DNA of 64,000 bases from Eubacteriaceae bacterium (GCA_910574915.1 CAJTCR010000016.1:35210-99209), one strand, 5' to 3'. Positions 43,873-52,621 are shown, numbered from the stretch's first letter. The notes: generated from the sequence alone by a model not told the origin. Made by a program: numbers and translations.

Positions 43873-45039
43873 TTAATAATGCAGCGTCGTCACTGCACAA
43901 ATAATTGACGTCGTTAAAAAAAACAGCAGCACCGCGTAAAACATCAGCTTTAAATAAAGTGCCGCCGCCTGCCCGAGCGCACTGACAGCCGCGCAGAAGC
44001 GTTTGTCTGCGACCGGCTCCATAAACGCTGCCAGCGCCCGGTACAGCACCAAAAACACTGCCGTTTTTACAAGCGGCAGAAAACTAATAAGGATCAGCAC
44101 GACAAGCGCCGCCGCCCCGACGCTGTTTTTAATCAGCATCGCAGAACCAGCAAGTATTTCTGTCATAGAGTTTAGAATCTGTCCCGCGCCGGGTATCACA
44201 CGCACGGCGCCTGCCACCGTGCTGCGCTTTAGCCCGTCTATCCCGGGCGCTAAAATGCCCTGCACGATATTCAGCCCAATCAGCGCCGTCATCACGATTT
44301 TGACACACCAGTGGACACTGTCAGAAAGGAGCCCCGCGATCCTTAAAAACCGCCCTTCAGTCATATGGTTGACAAGCTGCAAGACCATATAGACCTGTAC
44401 CACCGGCAGCAGCACCTTTGCGAACACCGTATCAATCAGATAAATCATCAAAAGCAGAAGCTGGTAATACGCACCCGCACTAATACTCCCGCTGGAAAAC
44501 ACCATGCTCATGCAAAATGCCGGCTGCAAAACGGTCATAAACTCCACAAGCTTTGTAAAGAAATCCTCCACAACCGCTGTCAGCAGCAAAAACAGCCGCA
44601 GAAGCAGCAGCATTACAATTAAATACACGCCCAAAAAGCCCAGATTGGAAATATAGCTTTTTTGCAGCGAAGACGTCATTTGCAGCAGTACGGAAAACGC
44701 GATTGACAGTATTAAAATCTGAATCAGCACCGTACGGTTTTTTTCATAATCAGACAGCACCGCCTGCTTTAGCTTTTCCCCCAGTGTGGCAAATTCCAGT
44801 GACAGCCCATGCTGCATAAACTCTTTTACAAGCTGCGAAAACGTAAGCTGTCCGATATCCTCCTGCCGCAAATACGCGTCCATTTCCGAAAGCCCCAGCT
44901 CAGACATCAGCTCTCCTGCCTCCTGCCTGACATCCTGCGCCTGCTGCACTTTGCCTGCCGCCCATACAGGAGTATCCCCGCACAATATTATAAGATACGC
45001 AAAAACCACTGCCCACACTGCTGCCTTTTTCGCGTTCAC
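43873..45039 (-). CDS. spoIIIAE: Stage III sporulation protein SpoIIIAE
   Basis: 388 residues, a signal-like N-terminus (VWAVVFAYLIILCG) and about eight TM helices in the SpoIIIAE permease-like domain. It probably forms the membrane core of the feeding-tube channel. The GTG start at 45039 follows GGAGAGGTATT and overlaps the spoIIIAD stop by four bases (GTGA). Confidence 0.95.
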   Translation of the reverse strand: MNAKKAAVWAVVFAYLIILCGDTPVWAAGKVQQAQDVRQEAGELMSELGLSEMDAYLRQEDIGQLTFSQLVKEFMQHGLSLEFATLGEKLKQAVLSDYEKNRTVLIQILILSIAFSVLLQMTSSLQKSYISNLGFLGVYLIVMLLLLRLFLLLTAVVEDFFTKLVEFMTVLQPAFCMSMVFSSGSISAGAYYQLLLLMIYLIDTVFAKVLLPVVQVYMVLQLVNHMTEGRFLRIAGLLSDSVHWCVKIVMTALIGLNIVQGILAPGIDGLKRSTVAGAVRVIPGAGQILNSMTEILAGSAMLIKNSVGAAALVVLILISFLPLVKTAVFLVLYRALAAFMEPVADKRFCAAVSALGQAAALYLKLMFYAVLLFFLTTSIICAVTTLHY

Positions 45040-45419
45040 AATACCTCTCCAATCATATCCACAAGCGCCAGCAGTACCGGAAAGCTTAAAAACAAAACGG
45101 ACACTCTTGCAAACAGCTCGATCTGGCTTGCGATCGCGCTGTATCCGGCATCCTTGCAAAGATCCGAAGCAAACTGGGTAATATAGGAAATCCCAAGCAT
45201 TTTCAAAATCGTATCCAGATAAACCCCGTCCACAGACACCTGCGCTCTTAACTGCTCCAAATATCCAAACACCGTTTGCAGCTTTGACAGCAAGTATAAA
45301 AAAATGCAGATACAGGCTGCCATGCTGATGAATACGCTGTATTCCGGCTTCGTCTGCTTTAGCATCAGCGCCAGCAGCACCGCGCTGACTGCCAGCACTG
45401 CGATTTTCAGCACATCCAT
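45036..45419 (-). CDS. spoIIIAD: Stage III sporulation protein SpoIIIAD
   Basis: 127 residues with four hydrophobic helices; the family segments KQTKPEYSVFISMAACI and YLDTILKMLGISYITQF are clear. Membrane component of the SpoIIIA complex. Coupled to spoIIIAE by a 4-base overlap. Confidence 0.95.
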   Translation of the reverse strand: MDVLKIAVLAVSAVLLALMLKQTKPEYSVFISMAACICIFLYLLSKLQTVFGYLEQLRAQVSVDGVYLDTILKMLGISYITQFASDLCKDAGYSAIASQIELFARVSVLFLSFPVLLALVDMIGEVL

Positions 45420-45472
45420 GCCTTCACCCTGCCCTTTTTTCGAATATCACTCAAATGACCCCACCAGCCTTC

Positions 45473-45667
45473 CTATAATGTAAACAGCGACTGCATCGTC
45501 TGAAACAGCTCATAGATATACGGCACGACCCAGAATAAAACGACCATCAGCCCGGCAAGGCTTAATAAAAAAGCATGTTCTTCCCTCCCGCTGTGTTTTA
45601 GTACCTGGCTTAACACAGATACAATAATGCCGACTGCCGCGATTTTAAAGATTAAATTTACACTCAT
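45473..45667 (-). CDS. spoIIIAC: Stage III sporulation protein SpoIIIAC
   Basis: 64 residues, two TM helices (IFKIAAVGIIVSVLSQVL and AFLLSLAGLMVVLFWVVPYI), exactly the SpoIIIAC size. ATG at 45667 follows AGGAGAGGAT; a longer in-frame reading would lie inside spoIIIAB. Confidence 0.95.
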   Translation of the reverse strand: MSVNLIFKIAAVGIIVSVLSQVLKHSGREEHAFLLSLAGLMVVLFWVVPYIYELFQTMQSLFTL

Positions 45668-45696
45668 ATCCTCTCCTAATTTTTGTACCAAACAGT

Positions 45697-46215
45697 TTAC
45701 AACAGCAGGATCACAGCGCAAAAGCCAGCCATATAGCATAGGCAGCAGTACAGCTTTTTCCTGTCCGCATATTGTGCACTGCGGCACTCGATTGTCTCTG
45801 CCAGCCGCTTCTTGCTAAATTGCAGAAGCTGCACCGAAGATTCCAGGGAAGTGTAGGAAAACACTTCGCCTACACGCAGCAGTACCTGATACGCTTCCTT
45901 TGGGATGTCTAGCTCCTTTTCAAACTGTCCGCAGATTTCCTGCCACAGTGCGGGAATATCCGCCTCCTTGTTATCCTCCATCTGGCGGCTTGCCTGCAAA
46001 AGCAGCTTTTTATACGGCTCCTGCTGGTGTCCGGCAAGCTGCAAAAGCAGCTCCGGCAGCGGGCAGCGGCAATAAGAAACCTCTCCTTCGATCGCAGCGA
46101 TCAAGTGAAGCAGACGCTCCATCTGCCAAATCTGGCTGTGCAGCCCAACAACCAGGCTGTATGCCATCCCGCCAGACGCCGCAAAAATCAGAAGGCATCC
46201 AGCCAGCTTTAGCAT
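45697..46215 (-). CDS. spoIIIAB: Stage III sporulation protein SpoIIIAB
   Basis: 172 residues: hydrophobic ends (LAGCLLIFAASGGMAYSLV at the N-terminus, CLCYMAGFCAVILLL at the C-terminus) around a helical cytoplasmic domain resembling GspF. Overlaps spoIIIAA by seven bases; GGAG precedes the ATG. Confidence 0.94.
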   Translation of the reverse strand: MLKLAGCLLIFAASGGMAYSLVVGLHSQIWQMERLLHLIAAIEGEVSYCRCPLPELLLQLAGHQQEPYKKLLLQASRQMEDNKEADIPALWQEICGQFEKELDIPKEAYQVLLRVGEVFSYTSLESSVQLLQFSKKRLAETIECRSAQYADRKKLYCCLCYMAGFCAVILLL

Positions 46216-47162
46216 AGCAGCTCCTGCTTTGCATTATAAAGCCGGTAGCTGCGTTCCCCGTTCTCCTGTTTATCAATGACAAGATAACGCTCAAAATAAT
46301 TTTGTTCCAAAAATTCCCGCAGCACCGGCTTTCTTTTGACCTCATCCAGATCCGCGGCATGGACAGAGCCAAGAATGCTGCATCCGCAGTGCACTGCATA
46401 AGCGACTGCCTGCACATCCTCCTTCGAGCCAAGCTCGTCGACTGCCACGACCTGCGGCGACATCGTGCGGATCAGCAGCATCATGCCGCTCGACTTCGGG
46501 CATCCGTCCAGCACATCGGTGCGCATTCCCACATCGTTTTGCGGCACGCCCCGATAGCAGCCCGCGATCTCCGAGCGTTCGTCCACAATGCTGACCTTTA
46601 GCCCCGTATGCTCTTTTGTGCCGTTGGAAAGCAGCCGGATCAAGTCTCGCAGCAGCGTCGTCTTTCCCCTTCCCGGCGGCGAGATCAGCAGCGTATTGTA
46701 AATGCCGGACTGCCTGCTTTTGGGCTGCCTGTACAAGTGCGGGATCAGGCGCCTGGCACACTCCTTTTTTTCATGGTTGACACGGATATTCAAATAAGAA
46801 ATATTGCGGATCGTCTGCATCCACCCTTCCTGAACCACTGCCTGTCCGCTCAGCCCGACCCGGTGCCCGCCCTCTAACGTAATAAAGCCGTTGCGGATCT
46901 CTTCTTCAAACGCAAACAGCGAATACCGGCTGATAAATACGAGCATGTCACTGATATCATGCGTCGTTACCGCATAGGCATCCTGGCTGTCCTTGGTCAA
47001 ATGTCCCTCACCCGTGCTGAAAAAATACTCGCCCTGGTCTGTCAAAAACATAATCGGCTGGCTGACACGGACACGGATCTCCTCGATCCCGCGCAGCTTT
47101 TCAAAAGCAGCCTGCAATTCGTCTCGGATATGTAACGGAAATATTTTTAAAATATGCTTCAT
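46209..47162 (-). CDS. spoIIIAA: Stage III sporulation ATPase SpoIIIAA
   Basis: 317 residues, secretion-ATPase-like. Walker A GRGKTT at 164-169, Walker B VVAVDEL, and the segments DERSEIAGCYRG and GSVHAADLDE are intact. It powers the mother-cell to forespore channel. First gene of the eight-gene operon; AAGGAAGGGAGG precedes the ATG. No convincing sigma-E promoter was identified in the 130 bases upstream. Confidence 0.96.
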   Translation of the reverse strand: MKHILKIFPLHIRDELQAAFEKLRGIEEIRVRVSQPIMFLTDQGEYFFSTGEGHLTKDSQDAYAVTTHDISDMLVFISRYSLFAFEEEIRNGFITLEGGHRVGLSGQAVVQEGWMQTIRNISYLNIRVNHEKKECARRLIPHLYRQPKSRQSGIYNTLLISPPGRGKTTLLRDLIRLLSNGTKEHTGLKVSIVDERSEIAGCYRGVPQNDVGMRTDVLDGCPKSSGMMLLIRTMSPQVVAVDELGSKEDVQAVAYAVHCGCSILGSVHAADLDEVKRKPVLREFLEQNYFERYLVIDKQENGERSYRLYNAKQELLC

Positions 47163-47188
47163 AAAATCCTCCCTTCCTTACATATGGC

Positions 47189-47229
47189 TAAAAAAACAGC
47201 CATGAGACAGACTTTGAAGTTGTCCCATG
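47189..47229 (-). terminator. Terminator after aroD
   Basis: CATGGGACA and TGTCTCATG pair around an 11-base loop, followed by GCTGTTTTTTT on the minus strand. It lies 61 bases after the aroD stop and isolates spoIIIA from the aro genes. Confidence 0.82.
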
Positions 47230-47289
47230 ACTATATATATGAATCGCCGTATGTTTTAGAACCAGATTTTAAGTTTTTTCAAATAGATT

Positions 47290-48048
47290 TTAAAGCAGGC
47301 TGTGATGCATCATGGAAAGAGCAGCCGCCAGCTCCTGCACCGCAAGCTGCCCCGGCGCAGACGCTTTTTGCGCCGCGCCAAACGTTATTGCAGAGCCAAA
47401 TACTTCTCCGCAAATACGGCTGACAGCGCCAAAACCGCCCATAGACATCGTCACAACCGGACGGTTTGCATAACTTTGCATTTGTTCTGTTGCCGCAAGC
47501 AGTGTCAAAACGTCGGCACGGCTTTTTGGCATCACGGCGATTTTTAAAATATCCGCGCCGAGACGCTGCATCTCACACAGCCTTTGTACAATCTCCTGCT
47601 GCTTAGGCGTCTTTTCAAAATCATGACTGGACGCAATTACGGGTACGCCGCATTCATGTGCCGCAGCAATCAGGCTTTTTACCGCATCCTCGCCGGCAGA
47701 CAGCTCTACATCAATAAGGTCTGCATATCCAGAGCGTGCGGCAGCTTCGTTCAGCGCCGCATACGCTTTTGTCCCGATCTGTTTTTGACCGCCCTCGTTT
47801 TTCGTACGGAAAGTAAATAACAGCGGCATATCGCCCAGTACGCCGCGAAGCGCCGCAAGCACCTGCACGGCTGCGTGCGGATCGTCCTGTGCAAACCAGT
47901 CGGCGCGCCATTCCACAAGATCCGCCTGCATCTTACAAATCTGTTCTGCTTCTTTTAAAATCTCTGTTTGTAAAGGCGCCACAATCGGTACGCAGATCTT
48001 TGGAATGCCCTCGCCAATCGTTACCTTCCTGACCGTTACCGTATGCAT
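47290..48048 (-). CDS. aroD: Type I 3-dehydroquinate dehydratase
   Basis: Third step of the shikimate pathway. 252-residue TIM barrel with Schiff-base lysine in ILKIAVMPKS, the catalytic histidine in IASSHDFEKTP and FGSAITFG at the C-terminus. GGGAGG sets ATG 48048, and the gene overlaps the aroK stop by 13 bases. Confidence 0.95.
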   Translation of the reverse strand: MHTVTVRKVTIGEGIPKICVPIVAPLQTEILKEAEQICKMQADLVEWRADWFAQDDPHAAVQVLAALRGVLGDMPLLFTFRTKNEGGQKQIGTKAYAALNEAAARSGYADLIDVELSAGEDAVKSLIAAAHECGVPVIASSHDFEKTPKQQEIVQRLCEMQRLGADILKIAVMPKSRADVLTLLAATEQMQSYANRPVVTMSMGGFGAVSRICGEVFGSAITFGAAQKASAPGQLAVQELAAALSMMHHSLL

Positions 48049-48590
48049 GATCCTGCCTCCCATTCCAAAAGCTTTTGTACCAGTTCCTTGCAGATTTCCT
48101 CCTGATCCTTTCCATCCGTATGGATCACAAGGTCGGCCGCCGCTTCATATTTTTCCCGGCGCTGCTGCATCAGATCCGCAATATACGCTACATCCATATG
48201 CCCCTCCAAAAGCGGACGGTCATGGCTGTCTTTGACCCGCTCATAGATCGTCTGCGGACTTGCCAAAAGCAGTACCACCCTGCCGTTTGTTTTCATCTGC
48301 CTGACATTTTCCTCACGCATCGGCGTCCCGCCGCCGCAGGAGACAACTTTGTTTTTTTCCTGCTGCAATTCCATTAAAAGCTTTGTTTCCAGATCCCTGA
48401 AATACGGTTCGCCATGCACACGAAAAATATCCGCAATGCGCATCCCCTCCTGCTCTTCGATCCTTTTGTCCATCTCTATTTTTTCCATCCCGTAATGCTC
48501 CTTTAAATATTTGGAAATGGTGGACTTTCCGCTTCCCATAAATCCAATCAGAAAAATATTGTACGAAAACATCTGTTTTGCCTGTTCCAT
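48036..48590 (-). CDS. aroK: Shikimate kinase
   Basis: 184 residues: Walker A GFMGSGKST, substrate-binding DKRIEE, FREYE-like EPYFRDLETKLL, VVSCGGG and DRPLLEG. AAGGAG lies 12 bases before ATG 48590; ATG 48623 is a longer alternative. Overlaps and is co-transcribed with aroD. Together with aroE (53.6-54.5 kb) three shikimate genes are in the window. Confidence 0.94.
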   Translation of the reverse strand: MEQAKQMFSYNIFLIGFMGSGKSTISKYLKEHYGMEKIEMDKRIEEQEGMRIADIFRVHGEPYFRDLETKLLMELQQEKNKVVSCGGGTPMREENVRQMKTNGRVVLLLASPQTIYERVKDSHDRPLLEGHMDVAYIADLMQQRREKYEAAADLVIHTDGKDQEEICKELVQKLLEWEAGSCIR

Positions 48591-48660
48591 ATTTTTAATA
48601 AACTCCTTCCGCGCGTTTTCCATGTCCTGTTTTATAAAAACTAAAAAAAGAAAAACAGGC

Positions 48661-48689
48661 TTGAAAATCATTTTTATATGTGGTATATT
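48661..48689 (+). promoter_or_regulatory. Promoter of the candidate antitoxin RNA
   Basis: TTGAAA at 48661-48666 and TATATT at 48684-48689 with a 17-base spacer on the plus strand, directed toward the toxin gene. Confidence 0.7.
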
Positions 48690-48695
48690 AAATAA

Positions 48696-48798
48696 TAGCA
48701 AGGGAAACCGCAAAAGCGGCTCTACCCCGTAAATAGTTGCTTAAACCCTCCGAAAAGGGTCAGCCGTCACTATTGTGAGTAGTGGCGGCTATTTTTTT
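48696..48798 (+). ncRNA. Candidate type I antitoxin RNA (~100 nt)
   Basis: A transcript from the plus promoter would run about 100 bases and stop at the hairpin AGCCGTCACTA / TAGTGGCGGCT followed by seven T. It opens with GGGAAACCGCAAAAGCGGC, a small stem-loop. Its AACCCTCC (48743-48752 region) is exactly complementary to GGAGGGTT in the toxin mRNA leader. This is the layout of the Fst/RNAII and TxpA/RatA type I systems. Confidence 0.65.
48762..48798. terminator. Terminator between antitoxin RNA and toxin gene
   Basis: An 11-bp stem with a 7-base loop and T7 on the plus side overlaps the toxin stop codon, so it is shared by the two convergent transcripts. Confidence 0.85.
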
Positions 48799-48881
48799 CC
48801 CTTGAAAATCTGATAGCAAAGATTGACAAGAGCAACAATAAAGATTCCTGTCTGAATAAAATCAGAATATGTAATCATCAT
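48789..48881 (-). CDS. Holin-like type I toxin peptide, 30 residues
   Basis: The predicted peptide is MMITYSDFIQTGIFIVALV then a short basic tail ending FKGKK: one TM helix and charged C-terminus, like the Hol_Tox/Fst/TxpA membrane toxins. AAAGGAGG seven bases before the ATG is very strong, and the gene has its own promoter ~120 bases upstream. A strong leader, a convergent antisense transcript and a shared terminator fit a type I toxin. Overproduction would disrupt the membrane. Confidence 0.8.
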   Translation of the reverse strand: MMITYSDFIQTGIFIVALVNLCYQIFKGKK

Positions 48882-48999
48882 CGTATCACCCTCCTTTCTT
48901 TCATTATCCATCGAACATGAAATCTGGAGGGCTACTTTGAACCCTCCAAATAAAAAGAAGGATAAAGCCGCCTTTGGCTTCTCGGTTTCCCTTATTGGC

Positions 49000-49028
49000 A
49001 ATATACCACATTCTTCTACATTCAGCAA
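49000..49028 (-). promoter_or_regulatory. Promoter of the toxin gene
   Basis: TTGCTG at 49028-49023 and TATATT at 49005-49000, 17-base spacer on the minus strand, 119 bases before the toxin ATG. The -10 and the transcript 5' segment AAGGGAAACCG echo those of the antitoxin RNA. Confidence 0.65.
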
Positions 49029-49073
49029 TATCCTACTTCCACTTTTTTCTGCAAGATAATACAAAGAACCAAA

Positions 49074-49110
49074 AAAAGCGGAAATAAAACCCTCATAATT
49101 TTATTTCCGC
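49074..49110 (-). terminator. Terminator after the Na/Pi transporter gene
   Basis: GCGGAAATAAAA and TTTTATTTCCGC form a perfect stem followed by seven T on the minus strand, 35 bases beyond the stop at 49145. Confidence 0.88.
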
Positions 49111-49144
49111 ACAATTTCCTATATTACCAGCCTATTTCGCCCTG

Positions 49145-50806
49145 CTACCAGGTGAGCTCATGGTCTGCAATATTCGCACACCCATTGCTCAGCCGGTCGA
49201 GTGCATTTAAAATTTTATAAAACGGCTTTGTCAGCTTGACGCTGCATTTGCCTTTTTCCACGCGCTCCAAGTGCGCCTTACGCATATGCAGGCTTAAGTC
49301 CAGCATTTTTTCTTTTTTCTTGCGTATTTTTTTAAGGTTGTCCCGTTCGCCGTTTAGAAGCATCTGAAACGCTTCTCCGTACATCTGTCGAATCAGGATC
49401 AGGCTTTGCTCCAGCTCTTTTCTTGCTTCTTTGGAATAGCGGGCTTTATTTTTCTTCTGTGACTGGGATAAAAACTGCTCTAAGATCTCCTGGCATAAAA
49501 ATACGATACGGTCAAGATCTCCCAGCAGATACAAAATGCCTGCCGCTTCGTGCGCCTGTTCCTCGCTCATGCTGCCGGAAGAAAAAAGCTCCGATAAATA
49601 TTCTGTTACACGCTCGTACAGGCTGCGCACCTGCCCGGTATTTTCAAGCACTGCTTCGGTCAGCCTTACGTCTTCTGCCTTCACTGATCCTGCAAGCCCC
49701 TCTAACAGCGTATTGGCAAGCTCGCCGCAGCGAACCGTTTCCATTTCTGCAAGCTGCAAAGCGGCGGCAGGCTGCATGACCAGCTTATTGTCCAGATAAA
49801 ACGGCTCTGACATCGCTTTGGGTGCCTGCGCGCCTTCCCTGATCAGCCCTGTCACCAGCTTTACCATATACGGCAAAAGCGGCGTCCAGATCAATGTCAT
49901 AACGAGGTTAAACATCGTATGGGCATTTGCAATCTGCCTGGAAATTACCGCAACCTCCGGCCCTGCCGGGGAGATCGCGCGGATCAGCGCCGCAAACGGC
50001 TGGATCAGCCAGATAAACAAAAAGCAGCCGGAAAGGTTAAAAATACAATGCGCCAGCGCAGTACGCTTTGCGTCCTTCGCCTGTCCAACCGATGCAAGCA
50101 GCGCCGTAATCGTCGTACCGACATTATCCCCCAATAAAATCGGGATCGCGCCCGCAAGCCCAAGGATGCTCGTCACCCCGTCCGCTCCTGCCTGTTGCGC
50201 AAAATTTTGCAGCACGGCTATCGTCGCGGAGCTGCTCTGTACGACAAGCGTCATAAACGTACCTGTTAATACGCCAAGCACCGGAATATGTGCCACCCGT
50301 TCGATCATATTTAAAAAGAACGGACTGCCGGCAAGCGGCTTCATCACCGTCCCCATTGTCTCAATGCCTAAAAACAGCAGCCCAAACGCAAACACCGTCT
50401 GCCCGATATTTTTTACCTTTTCCGTCTTTGCAACGTAGGACACCGCAAACCCGGCAAAAATAAACAGATAAATATAGTCGCTGATTTTAAACGCAATAAT
50501 CTGTGCCGTCATCGTCGTACCGATATTTGCGCCCAGAATAATAGAAATAGACTGCGGCAGGCTCATCAGACCGGCGCTTACAAATCCGATTGCCATAACC
50601 GTCGTCGCGGAACTGCTCTGCAATACTGCCGTTGTCAAAGCGCCTGCCAATACTCCCATGACCGGATTTTTGGTTAAAAGCGCCAGGATACTTTTCATTT
50701 TTTCTCCCGCAGCCTTCTGGAGGCATTCACTCATCATGTTCATGCCAAAAATAAATACTGCCAGGCCGCCGAGTAAACCGAACAGGATCTGCATCGTATC
50801 TTTCAT
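49145..50806 (-). CDS. Na/Pi cotransporter family protein with PhoU-like C-terminus
   Basis: 553 residues. The two inverted repeats each carry the family QSSSATT motif (LQSSSATTVMAIG and VQSSSATIAVL), with GANIGTTMTAQI and GDNVGTTITALL around them. Residues ~340-553 form a helical PhoU-like domain. It imports phosphate with Na+ (NptA/YjbB type), or exports it in some members. Four 11-bp-phased boxes precede it, suggesting control by phosphate supply. Confidence 0.93.
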   Translation of the reverse strand: MKDTMQILFGLLGGLAVFIFGMNMMSECLQKAAGEKMKSILALLTKNPVMGVLAGALTTAVLQSSSATTVMAIGFVSAGLMSLPQSISIILGANIGTTMTAQIIAFKISDYIYLFIFAGFAVSYVAKTEKVKNIGQTVFAFGLLFLGIETMGTVMKPLAGSPFFLNMIERVAHIPVLGVLTGTFMTLVVQSSSATIAVLQNFAQQAGADGVTSILGLAGAIPILLGDNVGTTITALLASVGQAKDAKRTALAHCIFNLSGCFLFIWLIQPFAALIRAISPAGPEVAVISRQIANAHTMFNLVMTLIWTPLLPYMVKLVTGLIREGAQAPKAMSEPFYLDNKLVMQPAAALQLAEMETVRCGELANTLLEGLAGSVKAEDVRLTEAVLENTGQVRSLYERVTEYLSELFSSGSMSEEQAHEAAGILYLLGDLDRIVFLCQEILEQFLSQSQKKNKARYSKEARKELEQSLILIRQMYGEAFQMLLNGERDNLKKIRKKKEKMLDLSLHMRKAHLERVEKGKCSVKLTKPFYKILNALDRLSNGCANIADHELTW

Positions 50807-50857
50807 AATCTGCTCCTTTATAGTTCTCTGATGTTCTGACAGTATTTTATTATGCCC

Positions 50858-50897
50858 AGGTAAAATTAAGGTTATCCAAATGTAAAGTTCATGTAAA
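50858..50897 (-). promoter_or_regulatory. Four phased boxes, candidate Pho operator
   Basis: Read on the minus strand TTTACAT, TTTACAT, ATAACCT and TTTACCT begin exactly 11 bases apart (plus-strand starts 50891, 50880, 50869, 50858). They directly precede a -10-like CATAAT at ~50847-50852. TT(T/A)ACA repeats with this spacing are typical of PhoP/PhoB sites. They lie ~55-90 bases before the Na/Pi transporter start. Confidence 0.65.
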
Positions 50898-50908
50898 ATT
50901 TATACACG

Positions 50909-52621
50909 TTATTTTTCCCCGGCACTTCCCCAGAAGTTATCCTTAAACACAATGCTTCTGTACTTTTCAAATTGCAGCCAGCGGTTATAAAACTCCGCTT
51001 CCCCGCCCTTTGCCGTTGTGTCAAATTCATGGATAAAACGCTCTACTTCCTCCTGGCTCTGTGCACGTACGCTGCATCCTCTGCCGTTTACGATCGGATA
51101 GCCTTCGTACTGGTAATTGCCGGTCGTTACGATTTTGGCAATTTTACTGTCGCGGATGCTGACCGCCATATGCTCGTGCAGGATAATCATGTCAAAATAC
51201 GGCGGATAGTGGTAGCTCTCCCCGGCAACCGGAACCGGATCGCCAACGGTATACCTGCCGTTATGCGGGCTTTCTTTGGTAATCGTATCCAAAAACAGAT
51301 TCAGGTAATATTCCTTGAAGATGCCTGCTCCTGCTTTTAAGTCCCCGTACCAAAACGTTGCCATCGTATCCTGTTCGCCTTTTCCCCTTGTGCTCTCCAC
51401 AACGCCGCAGGCGGATGTCATATGGCTGACACGGTCAATCAAGATCAGCTCGCCCATCGTCTTGTGCCTTAAAAAGGCATCGACCGCAATATTTTCCGAA
51501 AGCACGATATCGCATACCGCAATTTCATTTTTCTGCAAAGACACCGCCGGAAGATGGCTGCCGGTATTGACATCTACTTTGTAGTGAATGCTGCTGACCA
51601 TCGCAGGCATCTGCCTGGTGCCGATCTTAATCAGGTAGTCCTGCTCGGTGTTTAAGCTGGCGTCGTCCATCCAAAGAAGCGTTGCCGTAATCTTTTTGGA
51701 CAGTGTAATCGGCGCGTCTTTGACAAGGACGCTGCCGCGGGAAATATCGATCTCACGGTCAAGCTGAATCGTCGCCGGCTGCCCTTTGCAGACGGCCTGC
51801 ACCTGCTTGTCCCCTACCAATATGGATCTGACCTTTGCCCTCTGGCAGCCCGGCAGTGCTTCGATCGGATCGCCGACTGCAAATTCGCCTGCTTCTACTT
51901 GTCCCTGAAAGCCGCGGAACTCGTGGTTTGGACGGCAGACCCTCTGCACCGGCAGGTAGCTGCCTGTTTCCATCGTTTGTTCGCTCGTATCGATATGTTC
52001 CAGGTAATTCAGCAGGTCTTCGCCCATATACCACGGCATATGCGGGCTTTTTTTCGTGATGTTATCTCCCTCTGTCGCGGAAACCGGAATAATTTTTACG
52101 CTGCTTAAAGACAATTCCTTGGCAAGCTCTGCGATCTGCGCTTCGATTTCATGGAAGCGCGCTTCACTGTAGCCTGCCAAATCCATTTTATTGACCGCAA
52201 ATACAAAATAGCGGATTCCCATCAGCGCGCAGATTCTGGCATGGCGCCTTGTCTGCACAAGCACGCCAGCCTGCGCGTCGATTAAAATAACGGCAAGCTC
52301 CGCAAAGGAAGCGCCGACTGCCATATTTCTCGTATATTCCTCATGTCCCGGCGTGTCCGCTACGATAAAGCTGCGGTTGTCTGTCGTAAAATAACGGTAG
52401 GCGACATCAATGGTAATGCCCTGCTCACGTTCCGCCATCAGCCCGTCTAACAGCAGGGAATAGTCTATGGCGCCCTCTCTGCTGCCGACCTTGCTGTCCA
52501 ATTCAAGCGCGCGCTCCTGGTCTGCATAGATCAGCTTGGCATCGTATAAAATATGGCCGATCAGCGTGGATTTTCCGTCATCTACGCTTCCGCATGTAAT
52601 AAACTTTAACAACCCTTTCAT
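50909..52621 (-). CDS. cysN: Sulfate adenylyltransferase subunit 1 (CysN) with C-terminal extension
   Basis: GTPase subunit that drives ATP sulfurylase. 570 residues: G1 GSVDDGKSTLIGHIL, G2/G3 QGITIDVAY and DTPGHEEYTRNM, G4 NKMDLAGYSE, then EF-Tu-like beta-barrels to about residue 460. The final ~110 residues (FDMIILHEHMAVSIRD, EEVERFIHEFDTT, FYNRWLQFEKYRSIVF) extend beyond E. coli CysN (475) and contain no P-loop, so this is not the CysN-CysC fusion. Abuts cysD. Confidence 0.93.
   Translation of the reverse strand: MKGLLKFITCGSVDDGKSTLIGHILYDAKLIYADQERALELDSKVGSREGAIDYSLLLDGLMAEREQGITIDVAYRYFTTDNRSFIVADTPGHEEYTRNMAVGASFAELAVILIDAQAGVLVQTRRHARICALMGIRYFVFAVNKMDLAGYSEARFHEIEAQIAELAKELSLSSVKIIPVSATEGDNITKKSPHMPWYMGEDLLNYLEHIDTSEQTMETGSYLPVQRVCRPNHEFRGFQGQVEAGEFAVGDPIEALPGCQRAKVRSILVGDKQVQAVCKGQPATIQLDREIDISRGSVLVKDAPITLSKKITATLLWMDDASLNTEQDYLIKIGTRQMPAMVSSIHYKVDVNTGSHLPAVSLQKNEIAVCDIVLSENIAVDAFLRHKTMGELILIDRVSHMTSACGVVESTRGKGEQDTMATFWYGDLKAGAGIFKEYYLNLFLDTITKESPHNGRYTVGDPVPVAGESYHYPPYFDMIILHEHMAVSIRDSKIAKIVTTGNYQYEGYPIVNGRGCSVRAQSQEEVERFIHEFDTTAKGGEAEFYNRWLQFEKYRSIVFKDNFWGSAGEK

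Noticed and set aside
47163..47289. Sigma-E promoter for spoIIIA
   Set aside because: CATATGTA at about 20 bases before the start resembles a -10, but no matching -35 at the right distance was convincing.
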